Part shown: one piece after another, positions 8,605 through 17,655 of the stretch | Position numbering within the stretch: the first letter of the stretch is position 1 | Layout: every line of letters begins with the position of its first letter | Origin: Pigoraptor chileana | Lineage: Eukaryota; Opisthokonta; Filasterea | DNA: 22,635 nt | Reading direction: 5' to 3' | Assembly: GCA_943704495.1 (NCBI GenBank) | Contig: CALSCR010000180.1 | Coordinates: forward strand, 1-22,635 | Position numbers and translations under genes: made by a program | The notes under the pieces: generated by a model | Told to the model about the DNA's origin: nothing | Databases searched by the model: none | What the model saw: only the letters and a program-made list of their open reading frames with translations

Positions 8605-11600
8605 ATGGACGACCATGATTTTGTGCCGTTCGTGGACTCAGACTTCATGTTGTGGGCATCGAATGCAGTAGCCGCCTTATTCCGCCCTCCAAACGTTTCG
8701 GAGGGAAACAAAGATGCAAGGCTCGTCGATTGGATTCTCGCGAGCATGGCTTCCGCCGGGCTCACCACCACCCCCGGCCATATTGCCATTGCCTGCACGC
8801 CGCACATTGACCCACTTTTTGATGCCACCGAAGGGTTCCTGAACAAAAGACGGGAAATGCGTGGCGATCCGCAAGCGACGGTTGAACGGCGATTCATGTT
8901 TCACTCCCCCCGGAACGGCATTAGCGATGTTGTGCATATGGTTGCGAACAACTATGACATTAGCAAATCCGCCATGGGAAACTTTGGCACGGGCATCTAC
9001 CTCACGCCTTCTGCGCGCAAGGCCCTCTCATACTCGATTGTTTCGCACGGCTACGTGAACATGGACCAGACCATGAAAGAAATGGCCACTGCGAAAACGA
9101 AGCGCCGCAATGACACTCGCGGGCCTGAGAGCGATGTTCTTACCGAGGAGTTGAGTGCCGCCGAGACAGCCTCTCCCTACATGGACACCGTGGTGGGGCT
9201 GGTGGAGGACAAATTTATCTCTGCTCGGTGGCTGCGCAATCTGAACGGACACCACACCAAGATTATCCTCGTCTTTGAGACGTTGAGTGGCAGGCCATTT
9301 AAAACCCCCATGAATCAAACAATGCGGTGGATTACCGCGCCGCCTCCGGGTTACGACTATGTTGAGGGCACCGTCTTTGACAACGCGCAGCCCGAGTGCG
9401 TCTTTTACTCTGCCGACCATGTGCGGCCTGTCGCCATGGTTATGTACCGTGAGACACCCGGCGTTCCGTACTGTCTCTCGCCTTCAGTGACAACTCGCTT
9501 TGGGGTGTCGCAGTTTGTTTGCAAGCACAATTTGTATGTGACCAATGGAGCCATCCCCCTGGCTCGGCGGGTCCTGCCGCACAGCATCGATGCCGACGTC
9601 GACAAGCTGCTGCTCCACGAGATCGACGAATGCTACACGTTCAAGTCGCCCTTCAAATTCAAGCAACAGAAAGCTCTCGTTGACGTCGCGCAGATACACC
9701 CTATGCTTACAAACTACGTTTTCTCGCATGCACCATTGACGGACACGGCAACAGCATCGCCGCTGGCTCCACTGTCCGTGCGGCCCGTACCCTTGCTTGG
9801 GGAGCTGCTCGCCATGTCCGCAGTTCAAGGCGATTCGCGTGTCGTCATGTCACTCAGTACCTTCCACGCGCTTTCCGTGGGCGGTCACGTGGGCAGTCAC
9901 TGGGGAGGAACTCGTCGGAGTCGTCTCTGCATTGCTGCCTCCGAGGTAGCCCTGGATGCCATGGCTAAACTGCCTCTGCACGTCTTTGTGGCGTTTGCCA
10001 AGTTGCCCTCGAGCATGCTCATTGACCAGCTCGCATCCTTGGCGAACCCACGCAACACTATGCCGCACATCGTCGACAAACTGTTCGGCCGTCTTGCGAT
10101 CCATCTCAGCGACTACGACTATCATACCGTCGTCATGGGACTACATTGTGCACAGGGACGAGCGCTATATGTCGCGCAGGGTATCGCCAGCTGCATCACG
10201 TGCTTGCCGTATGAGGTCGATTCAGATGGCAAGGCTCTGCTTGACTTGCACGTTGCAGAATGTGCACGCATTGCTGCAGAGAATCCGCTGGCGTGCGTCA
10301 AAACGCTCGGAAGTGCCACAGCCGTGCTGGTGAATATGGTGCTGATGGCCGCGGTGCGCAAGACACACGTGCACATGTTTCGGGCCTCCATTCACTCGCG
10401 CGTTGATGTGCTGCGTCGCTACGGCGTCGACGAACCAACGCTAAAGAAAATCGGGAGTTTTTATGCCCGCCCGGACGAAACGAAGCCTTTCGAATATAAG
10501 CGCCTGGCAAGCCCCACTGGTTGGAAGCTCATGTACGTGTTAAACGCAGAGACAATGCTGCTCCATGGAGGATACATTCCCATCGGTACGCCGTCGCAGG
10601 TGGCTGCTCGTCCGGTCATCGACATGTCGGACCCAGATTCCGGTGCAGAAACGGTTCTCCACGCCGAGAGTCTCTGTGCAGTCATGCTTGCATGCATTGG
10701 GGACCGCCTGGTCGAGTGCGATGTCGAGCGTAGCGGCCCATACATGCGCCAATTGGTGATGATCGAACCCCTCCGCAAGACAATCCTGGAGACTGCCTAC
10801 CGCGTCGATGTTGTGCACGAGCTCGCCGGCATAACAGATGTCCAGACCAGCATGTATGCGGGGGAAGCAGACATGTTGTCCGAGATCACCGCCCGTACAC
10901 ACAGGGACCACGATGTTACCCAACCCCAGACCCCACTCGCCATATGCATGGACATATTGAACGCGGAGCCGATGGCGAGTCTCCCGTGGTACGACCGCAC
11001 ATACCCGAAACACTCTTGTGTGGCCGTTTGCGTGACAAATGGGGCGCAGTTCACGTCCCGCATAATTGAGTTTTATGGGACGCCCACTGAGCTGCTGACG
11101 TCCGTCACCGTGCCCGAGCCGGCCATTGCCATCCACGCCATCCGCGCTCTAGCCGACAGGGCGCCACGTTCCAGGACGAGCGATTTTGTCGTTCCGGAAA
11201 GCGTCTTGCTGGAGTTTACGAATCAGCTGCAATCCATGTCGGGAAAAGACGCGATTGAATGTGTCTACCACTGGAACGAACAGGTGGCCGCCCATGGTAT
11301 TCGCACCGAATGCAAGCTGACGCCCGTCGAACTTTTGCAATATGCAACAACGCAAACGCGCATGGACAGCTGCATGTATGCAGATGACGCTGAACGGCAG
11401 GCTGTGACACAATACCGCTCGTACTTGGACGACGTCGCTAGGTATCGCTATACCATGACCGCAATTCTCGCCATGGAATTTCTCGGTGTCGGCATCTCTG
11501 ATGTCCTGCACCTCGTCAAGGACGGCTATATTTCATTGAAATCGTACAGCAGTCGCGTCCTCAAGATGCAGGAGGTCATGTCCGCCAAGCGACGTAAGAT

Positions 11601-12753
11601 GGAAGTTGGCAGCATTGACGGTGCGTGCGCCAACGTCACGGCCAACGACACCAACGACATTAACGACACCACCGACAACGGCGAAAGCATGGAGCGCACC
11701 GACTGTGCCTCCTTGCAGCCGTTCACACGAGACGCAATCTCTGCGAGCTCGCCAGAACGCAACGAGGCGTACGTTGATGGGCCCACACGCAAGCGAACAA
11801 TTTCGGATGTACTTGACGATTCTAGTGCGGATGCATCGGCGCGTTCCGTCGACTTAATCACGGACAGCAATATTATCCGCAACTACATGCCTGTCAGCAG
11901 TAGTGACGGGTCGAGCCCCCCGAGCAAAGCGGCGGGTGCCAAAAGAGGCAGGGTGCGGCGTGTGCGACCGGCGCACACCGCGGGCGAGCTGATTGCCACC
12001 AATTACGGCTACATTGCCGATGCCCGTGATTCCGCCTCAATTGCAGCCGCAATCGTCGGCGCCACAACCAAGCAGGCATGGGTCAATGTGGACGAGTCCG
12101 AGATGGCTTCCATTGGATGCGATGCCGACTGCACGGTCTGCCTGAACCCGCTGTTTCCTTCCCCGATGGAGATTGACGTCGCCGAAGGTTGCAACACCAA
12201 TGCTGCGGCCATTGCGGTGGACGTGTCCAAAACAGTCGTACGCATGCGGCGGTGTCCCAAGTGCGTCTTTCACGAATCGTGCATCAACTATTGGGTTGCG
12301 CAGTGCAACGGAACGGTCAAGTGCCCGAGATGCCAGGCCTTTTACTCGCGCGGGGCGGGACCGCAACCGCACGGCATCATGGTCGTGGAGCGTAGCACAA
12401 ATCCGCACTTTCGTCTCGAGGGGCACTGGGACGACCCTTTTTTTTTGTTGAGTTTTAACTTTTCGCATCTGTCGGATGTCAATCAAACCCTGCGGCATGC
12501 ATTCATCCCAGATACACCGGATGGGCGTGGGCGGCGCGCCGTGGCCCTGCTTATCAAGGCTTTTGACGAGCGCGAGCTTTTTCGGATCGGATTCTCTGTG
12601 TCGCGCAACATGGACAATTGCGTCATCATGAACGGCATCCACCTCAAGACAGCCCCTAACGGGGGTGATGCAAACTACGGCTGGCCGTCCCCTAGCTACT
12701 TTGATCGCCTCGAGGACGAACTGCGCCTCAAGGGCATTACACTCGATGACTGA
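8605..12753 (+). CDS. PARP-type ADP-ribosyltransferase fused to a RING-Deltex (DTC) E3 ubiquitin ligase, 1382 residues
   Basis: A single intronless frame. The PARP catalytic domain lies at about residues 93-285. It has RFMFHSPRNG (H100), GNFGTGIYLTPSARKALSYS (Y132) and PECVFYSADHVRP (E264), matching the H-Y-E triad of PARP1 (H862, Y896, E988). The usual HG after the His is HS. Residues about 290-990 match nothing I recognise and look largely helical. A low-complexity Asn/Thr/Asp/Ser linker with basic nuclear-signal-like patches (AKRRK 994-998; KRGRVRRVR 1113-1121) follows. A RING-like zinc site uses C1176, C1179, C1217, C1220, H1223, C1226, C1240 and C1243. The DTC domain spans 1254-1382, from QPHGIMVV through FIPDTPDGR, NGIHLKT and YGWPSPSYF to ELRLKGI; its predicted ADP-ribose-site residues are H1346, Y1358 and E1372. 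By family knowledge, PARPs transfer ADP-ribose from NAD+, and Deltex proteins ubiquitylate ADP-ribosylated targets. That both act in this chain is inference. The start is the first ATG, and no AG/GT pair is needed anywhere in the frame. Confidence 0.93.
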   Translation: MDDHDFVPFVDSDFMLWASNAVAALFRPPNVSEGNKDARLVDWILASMASAGLTTTPGHIAIACTPHIDPLFDATEGFLNKRREMRGDPQATVERRFMFHSPRNGISDVVHMVANNYDISKSAMGNFGTGIYLTPSARKALSYSIVSHGYVNMDQTMKEMATAKTKRRNDTRGPESDVLTEELSAAETASPYMDTVVGLVEDKFISARWLRNLNGHHTKIILVFETLSGRPFKTPMNQTMRWITAPPPGYDYVEGTVFDNAQPECVFYSADHVRPVAMVMYRETPGVPYCLSPSVTTRFGVSQFVCKHNLYVTNGAIPLARRVLPHSIDADVDKLLLHEIDECYTFKSPFKFKQQKALVDVAQIHPMLTNYVFSHAPLTDTATASPLAPLSVRPVPLLGELLAMSAVQGDSRVVMSLSTFHALSVGGHVGSHWGGTRRSRLCIAASEVALDAMAKLPLHVFVAFAKLPSSMLIDQLASLANPRNTMPHIVDKLFGRLAIHLSDYDYHTVVMGLHCAQGRALYVAQGIASCITCLPYEVDSDGKALLDLHVAECARIAAENPLACVKTLGSATAVLVNMVLMAAVRKTHVHMFRASIHSRVDVLRRYGVDEPTLKKIGSFYARPDETKPFEYKRLASPTGWKLMYVLNAETMLLHGGYIPIGTPSQVAARPVIDMSDPDSGAETVLHAESLCAVMLACIGDRLVECDVERSGPYMRQLVMIEPLRKTILETAYRVDVVHELAGITDVQTSMYAGEADMLSEITARTHRDHDVTQPQTPLAICMDILNAEPMASLPWYDRTYPKHSCVAVCVTNGAQFTSRIIEFYGTPTELLTSVTVPEPAIAIHAIRALADRAPRSRTSDFVVPESVLLEFTNQLQSMSGKDAIECVYHWNEQVAAHGIRTECKLTPVELLQYATTQTRMDSCMYADDAERQAVTQYRSYLDDVARYRYTMTAILAMEFLGVGISDVLHLVKDGYISLKSYSSRVLKMQEVMSAKRRKMEVGSIDGACANVTANDTNDINDTTDNGESMERTDCASLQPFTRDAISASSPERNEAYVDGPTRKRTISDVLDDSSADASARSVDLITDSNIIRNYMPVSSSDGSSPPSKAAGAKRGRVRRVRPAHTAGELIATNYGYIADARDSASIAAAIVGATTKQAWVNVDESEMASIGCDADCTVCLNPLFPSPMEIDVAEGCNTNAAAIAVDVSKTVVRMRRCPKCVFHESCINYWVAQCNGTVKCPRCQAFYSRGAGPQPHGIMVVERSTNPHFRLEGHWDDPFFLLSFNFSHLSDVNQTLRHAFIPDTPDGRGRRAVALLIKAFDERELFRIGFSVSRNMDNCVIMNGIHLKTAPNGGDANYGWPSPSYFDRLEDELRLKGITLDD

Positions 12754-14256
12754 AAACAGATCCTCATAATTCACCTGATTAAATATCCGGAAAAATCTGA
12801 AGACTCCACTCCATTCGTTGTTGTTGTTGTGCTTGAATTAAAATTGATCTGAATCTGCCAGTCCGATATGACTTTGCCGGGGATGCTCCAGTCGAATCAC
12901 CCCTGACTCTTCAGTTATTGAACTTGTGCAGCCAGTATCACTCGAGACGCTAGTGGTCTGATCAGCTGACAGGGCACTGCCTTAGGCTGAGTTATAGTGT
13001 TTGAGCGAAAAAATTACGTTCATCTCGATTTCTGGTTACTCGGTCGGACTGGCCACGGCAGCTGTATTTGTTTGCATCGTTGCTTACTATGACTTCGCCG
13101 GTATCTTTCCGCTTGTTTTTTTGAAACTGAATGGTACATCCTGACGGCCGGCAGGCCGAGCAATATGGTTTGTATTGCAGAATAAATCGGGTCAGTCAGT
13201 CGGTTTCTGTATGGTGCACTACTGAACAACACATACATCCGTCAGTGCCGACTGGCCAGCCGCCGGTGCGCGGGCTTTACGACTCGGATCAGTGAACCGT
13301 TTGCACGTCGGACAAGTTCCTCAGTTCAAGATTGTAGCCTACATGCTACTGCAGTAGTCTACTGGCGCAGATTGACTCTCTCGACATCAGGCCGAACTCG
13401 CCACCCTGGCCGGCCCGGACTGTCGCCGGCGCGCCGGATCTGGCCGCCGTGGCCTCCCTGGTCACTGGCCTGGCACGGTATTCGAACGATCACGACTGAC
13501 GATGTGTCCGTCGCTGTCGGTCACTGGTTGCTCAGTGAGCCCGGCCGCCGCCGCGGCGGCGCCCGGCTAAGTGAAGGATGCTACTGACTCGGTTCTACTG
13601 ACTCCGGCAGCTCCAAGTTGCTATCCGAGTTTTGTTGGTGACACTGGACAGGCCGGGCCGGCCGCGCGCGCCCAAATCGGCCGCCGGGGGCCGTTGCGGG
13701 GGTTGGCCGTTTCAGCTGTGCCATTGAGCATGATCACACCCCGGATGACCCATTAACCGCCCCGGATGAGCAGTACCACTGGCCAGTCGGCTAACCCCCC
13801 GGTCGTAGTAACCCGCTCTCAGTTCACTCCGTAACACCGCCTCCGTAATCTTATTCGCACACTCATTAGACTGTCGTTTAACACTGCTCGATGGAGATGT
13901 GCAGCACACTATTGTTTCGTCCTTTGGGTGTTTTGCACTCTCTCTTGTGTTTATTTTGTGGATTGGATACTAAATACTTTGCATCATTTTTCATCTTTAA
14001 CAACATACAGCCGTCTTCTGCCTATGACATTTCCCTTTAGTCTGCTTTTTCCATTTTTTTCTTTTGAACATCGCAACACGTGTGCATTGAGAAATAATCC
14101 CACGCAAAGAAGCGAGTGCGACTCTTTCCGTCGCGACCGCGTGTGTGCTTCGCATACGAATCTGCGTTCGTGCGGTGACTGTTTATTAACAGCCACTCCG
14201 AGCCAGGTTCTCATTGCTGGATTCTGGTGTACCAAAGAGGCAAAAACAAAAACAGA
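12754..14256. other. Intergenic region between PARP-Deltex and MED15; GC-rich block with short repeats
   Basis: About 1.5 kb without a recognisable gene. It should contain the PARP-Deltex 3' UTR and the MED15 promoter and leader. From about 13240 to 13830 the sequence is strongly GC-rich, unlike the flanks. The motif ACTGGCC recurs near 13048, 13250, 13470 and 13778, the last as the palindrome ACTGGCCAGT (13778-13787). CCCCGGATGA occurs twice, 21 bases apart (13739-13748 and 13760-13769). A GCC/GGC inverted repeat lies near 13540-13562. Open frames here are short and resemble no family I know. Confidence 0.6.
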
Positions 14257-16457
14257 ATGGCGGCCCAACAGCCATTGCAGTCGGGGATCATGGCGGGAAT
14301 TCCTCCGCGACCGGAGACACGGAACCAGATGCGTCGCGTTTTTGTTGAGATTATGCGTCGTCGGAACATCGCCGTGCCACCGGCGAACCAACACATTAGC
14401 AAGGATGACTTTTATGCACTTACCGCGAGCAAGTTTGAAGAGACGATCTTTGCAAGAAATTCGAACGATGAGGTACTTGGATTATATATATCGCGTGTGT
14501 TTCCGTCGACTCGTGTGTTTTTGGAAGCGAATTTGCATTTATGCCCTCCACAAACACACACACACACGCACGCACACACACACAAAAACTGTGATCGATG
14601 TGTTCTTTGAGAGACACTGGCTGATACATATCACTCCTCGCAGATGTCCATCAGTTTTTGTGAGCCGTTAGTCCACCCACACATGCGCTCTCCCCCCTCT
14701 TGCACATGCACACACACAAAGTAGCGTTCATGACACGTGTCACATTGCACAAATGCGCAAAACGATTTAAAGCGTGCTCCGATTCAATGATTTTCCATCA
14801 CAGGTTGAATATGCGAGTGCGTTCAAGGCGATCATGCTACGTCACATGACGCCCCAGGGACCACAACAACAACAACAACAACAACAACAGCAGCAGCAGC
14901 AGCAACAACAACAATTACAGTTGCAACAGTTGCAGCAACAACAACAAAAACTTGCTGCTGCACAACAGGCCCTCGCCGCCGCCGCAGCCAGTCCAATACA
15001 AGCACCGGCGCCCCAGGCAGTTCCCGTGGCCGTGCCTGTCGCAGTCCAGCCCCCACAACGTGCAGTACCGGTACCAGCAGCCTCCCCCGCCGCCCAAGCC
15101 CAGTCCCCTCCCAACAACAACAACGTGAGCAACGCAAACAAGGGCGCGAATGCGGTACCTGCACAGCGGAAGCGTCCCGTAAAGAAGGACCCTGCCGAAC
15201 TCCAGGCACCTCCAGGACAGCCAGCCGCTGCAGCCTCCGCTGCTGTGCGTGCGCCCCAGCAGAAGGCAGCTGCCCAGGCACGTGGTGGTGCGAATCCCCC
15301 AACACCCTCTGGAGCCACCCCCGCTGGTCACGTGGTCCCCTCTCCCGCCGGCCCGGGGGCGTCGCCAGCTGCGGCTGCAGCAGCGCAGGCAAAGGAAGCT
15401 GCTGCGAAAATCCCGTCGCACCAACAAATGTCGAAAGAGGATGCGTTCTGGGAGCGTCTCGCATTGATGCGCGACATATACAGCGAGACGCTGAAGGAAA
15501 CAATAGAGATTGGGGAGCGTGATATTGTCTCGAAAAAGGCGGCCGGTGCCAACACGGTCGGCATTGAGACAAATGTTAAGCGCATGTGCGACGTGCAGAG
15601 GTTGCTGCATTCTGTCCGTGGGCAGGCGACCAATCTCCGTGTCATCAAGTTTTTGGACATGGCCAATCTCGCCGTTACAGATAAATCGCTCGCCAACCTC
15701 ATCCCCCAGGCCGTCACTCGCTACGTGCAACGCTGTGGTCTTGCGAATGGCGCATTCGTCTCGTCTTCGGTTGCGTCGGTGTACAATACGTGTTTTGGAG
15801 CTCCCTCCTGGGCGGCGGGAAATGCCGATCGCCTCGGCGTAAAGGGAAAGCGGAAGCGTACCGACGCTGACTCTGAATTCGATTCGGACGACTGCTCAGA
15901 AGAAGGTCCCAGCCGCAAGAAGCGCATGCCGATTGTTGCGCGTCACGAACTGGACAATGTTTGTGCGTACGGCTGGCGGGTGAGATCGATCGACCCTGAG
16001 TATGACGGCGCCTGTGCGGTGTGGATCACTCGTGGTGAGTGCCTAGTGGAATGTCTGCCGCTTCATGTTGGCGTTGGCGTTTCCCTTGTTTGCTTTGTGT
16101 GTTGTGTTTATGTTCGTTTTTTGTTTGTTTGCTTTTGTTTGTTTCTTTCCCCCCACCCCCGCACCCCCTATCCTCTCCCCTTCCTGTTTGCCTCCTTCCC
16201 TCACGTGCACAACATGTCCATTTTTTATTTATTTATATCTCGCAGAGAACGAAGACACGTCCATAACTGCTGCCGTTCGCATCCCAAGCGACTATCCCAA
16301 CTCCTCTGCGGTGCTTGATTTCGGCCGTCACTCGCTTGTCAGTGGCGCAAAGTCAATTGTGGAGAAACTGAATGCGTCGCTGGCAAACTGCCCCACTCCT
16401 CACTCAATAACTCGGCTGCTCATAGCAGCGGCCGGTGTGGCACAAGTCAAGTCGTAA
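14257..16457 (+). CDS. MED15: Mediator complex tail subunit 15 (Med15), 3 exons
   Basis: Exons are 14257-14472, 14804-16034 and 16246-16457. Introns 14473-14803 (phase 0) and 16035-16245 (phase 1) are GT-AG. The product is 552 residues. Med15 sits in the Mediator tail, where its KIX domain binds transcription activators and links them to RNA polymerase II. Residues about 18-90 read as a KIX helix bundle, with ETRNQMRRVFVEIMRR, then LTASKFEETIF, then VEYASAFKAIMLRHM; intron 1 splits it between helices 2 and 3. A 17-Gln run (93-109) and Gln/Ala/Pro-rich spacer follow. A helical segment starts at about 281 (EDAFWERLALMRDIY). Basic patches (GKRKRTD, SRKKRMP) flank an acidic stretch. Residues about 453-552 match the Med15 C-terminal domain: AAVRIPSDYPNSSAVLDF and TPHSITRLLIAAAGVAQ parallel human VPADYPAQSP and KHSVTALLNTWAQSV. 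The start is the first ATG in frame. Confidence 0.9.
14553..14584. repeat. CA microsatellite in MED15 intron 1
   Basis: A CA run with two CG interruptions, in the sense orientation of MED15, about 80 bases after the 5' splice site of the 331-base intron. Confidence 0.85.
14864..14914 (+). repeat. CAA/CAG repeat coding for 17 glutamines in Med15
   Basis: Seventeen Gln codons: a CAA block, a CAG block of five, then CAA again. Further Gln/Leu codons continue to about 14950. Gln-rich tracts after the KIX domain are usual for Med15, so position and content support the assignment. Confidence 0.95.
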
Positions 16458-16703
16458 TATATTTCTTAATTTCTGCACTTTGACAATCTGATCGGCTTGT
16501 TGGAGTGACCACCTGACCGGCACTTGTTCGGGCCTTAGCTTCCCTCTTATTCTGCAATGCGGTATGTGTTGTCGTGCCGTTGGCGGGAACCGTTGGCGGT
16601 TGCACCGTGCAAATCGTGTGTGCTGTGTATAGTTTATATCATATATAAAAGCAGGTATTTCTGTTATTACCTGCCCTGCATTATGAGCTGCACTGTGTGT
16701 GCT

Positions 16704-16781
16704 ACAAGACATGGCAACCCATTGATGGCCCCCATTGATGGCCCTGCTTCTTGATGGACGTTGCCACAAGACATGGCAACC
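16704..16781 (+). repeat. Short direct repeats around CATTGATGGCCC
   Basis: ACAAGACATGGCAACC occurs at 16704-16719 and 16766-16781. Between them CATTGATGGCCC occurs twice (16720-16731 and 16733-16744). The second long copy lies within GTTGCC...GGCAAC, a short inverted repeat (16760-16780). It looks like local duplication. Confidence 0.85.
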
Positions 16782-16967
16782 GAAGGATGGTCCCGCAGTT
16801 CTTGAAAGTAGCACTGGACGTTTGCGCTGGAATAGGAAACGAAACGCATCCAATTTGGAGTGCCCATCATTTTCATTCAAATTCAGTTCTTAGACTTCAA
16901 ATTAAGCTCCCGAGTGAGTCAGGGGGGTTGCCGAGCAGCCGGACTCAGAGCCGGCCTCGCGACTATT

Positions 16968-16997
16968 GGCGGTGCTGAGCATTGAATCCGCACCGCC
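16968..16997. repeat. 8-base inverted repeat, GGCGGTGC / GCACCGCC
   Basis: Perfect arms at 16968-16975 and 16990-16997 around a 14-base loop, about 510 bases beyond the MED15 stop. It could fold as a stable hairpin in RNA. No function can be assigned. Confidence 0.7.
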
Positions 16998-17145
16998 GGA
17001 TTATGCGCACTGTATATACAACCTCGGCATCGCATGCATTTGTGGGGAATGTCCGACGCTGAATCCCGGAATGAATTTTTTTTGCACGACTGGCAGCAGT
17101 ATCAGTTCATCCTGGCGGGCACCCGTGCCGTGCATGAAGGACTGC

Positions 17146-17205
17146 CTCCGTTTTTTTGACGGTACCCCGGCCTCGCTCCGTTTTTTTGACGGTACCCCGG
17201 CCTCG
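17146..17205 (+). repeat. Perfect tandem duplication of a 30-base unit
   Basis: Units 17146-17175 and 17176-17205 are identical. Each starts CTCCG, has seven T, then GACGGTACC and ends CCGGCCTCG. Identity over all 30 bases, including the T run, indicates a recent duplication. Confidence 0.95.
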
Positions 17206-17599
17206 CGCGCCGCCGGGCAGTCCCCTGACCCCTCTCCGGGCTGCGCCGCTCTCCCACAGTCCTCCGGCTATAACAACGATTCGAATTCTTACTTACAAAT
17301 TGCCACCGCCGTCCTATGCAGCATTCCGACGCCATGGTCACTATCGGACCGCGAGCAGAGGGCGACCACGGGAAGATTTAAGCGCCGGCTCGTTTCTCAA
17401 GGGGAAAGGTGGGCATAAGCGTACTGCGGTGCATGGCATACTGAGAGATTCAGTTCCCAATCACGTACCAAATTATAACCCGAAACCTCGAGTGCGTCAC
17501 AGCTCCCCGAATACAACATCACTCATCATATGGCACTAACGTGACAAATTATTAGAACGCCAACAATACATGAGAGACTCGTGTAAGTATCTCAAGTCG

Positions 17600-17655
17600 C
17601 CATGCACATATAGACTCCACATGTCAGCAATAGGATGCAATTCAAGTCAAAAACG
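17600..17655 (+). repeat. Partial match to the SHMT intronic repeat, parts in swapped order
   Basis: The segment has GACTCCACA (about 17613-17621), then AATAGGATGCAATTCAAGTCA. In the SHMT introns ATTCAAGTCAG comes first and GACTCCACA last. The order fits the junction of two head-to-tail copies, but the match is short. Confidence 0.4.

Noticed and set aside
12754-14256. Transposon or retroelement in the GC-rich spacer
   Set aside because: No transposase or reverse transcriptase motif, no terminal repeats and no target-site duplication that I can see.
14832-15730. Long minus-strand frames opposite Med15 exon 2
   Set aside because: Low-complexity Cys/Val/Leu runs mirror the Gln/Ala-rich coding strand; no independent motif.
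16966-17418. 150-codon plus-strand frame after MED15
   Set aside because: No known motif; it runs through the tandem duplication, giving a repeated peptide, and lies in a convergent 3' region.
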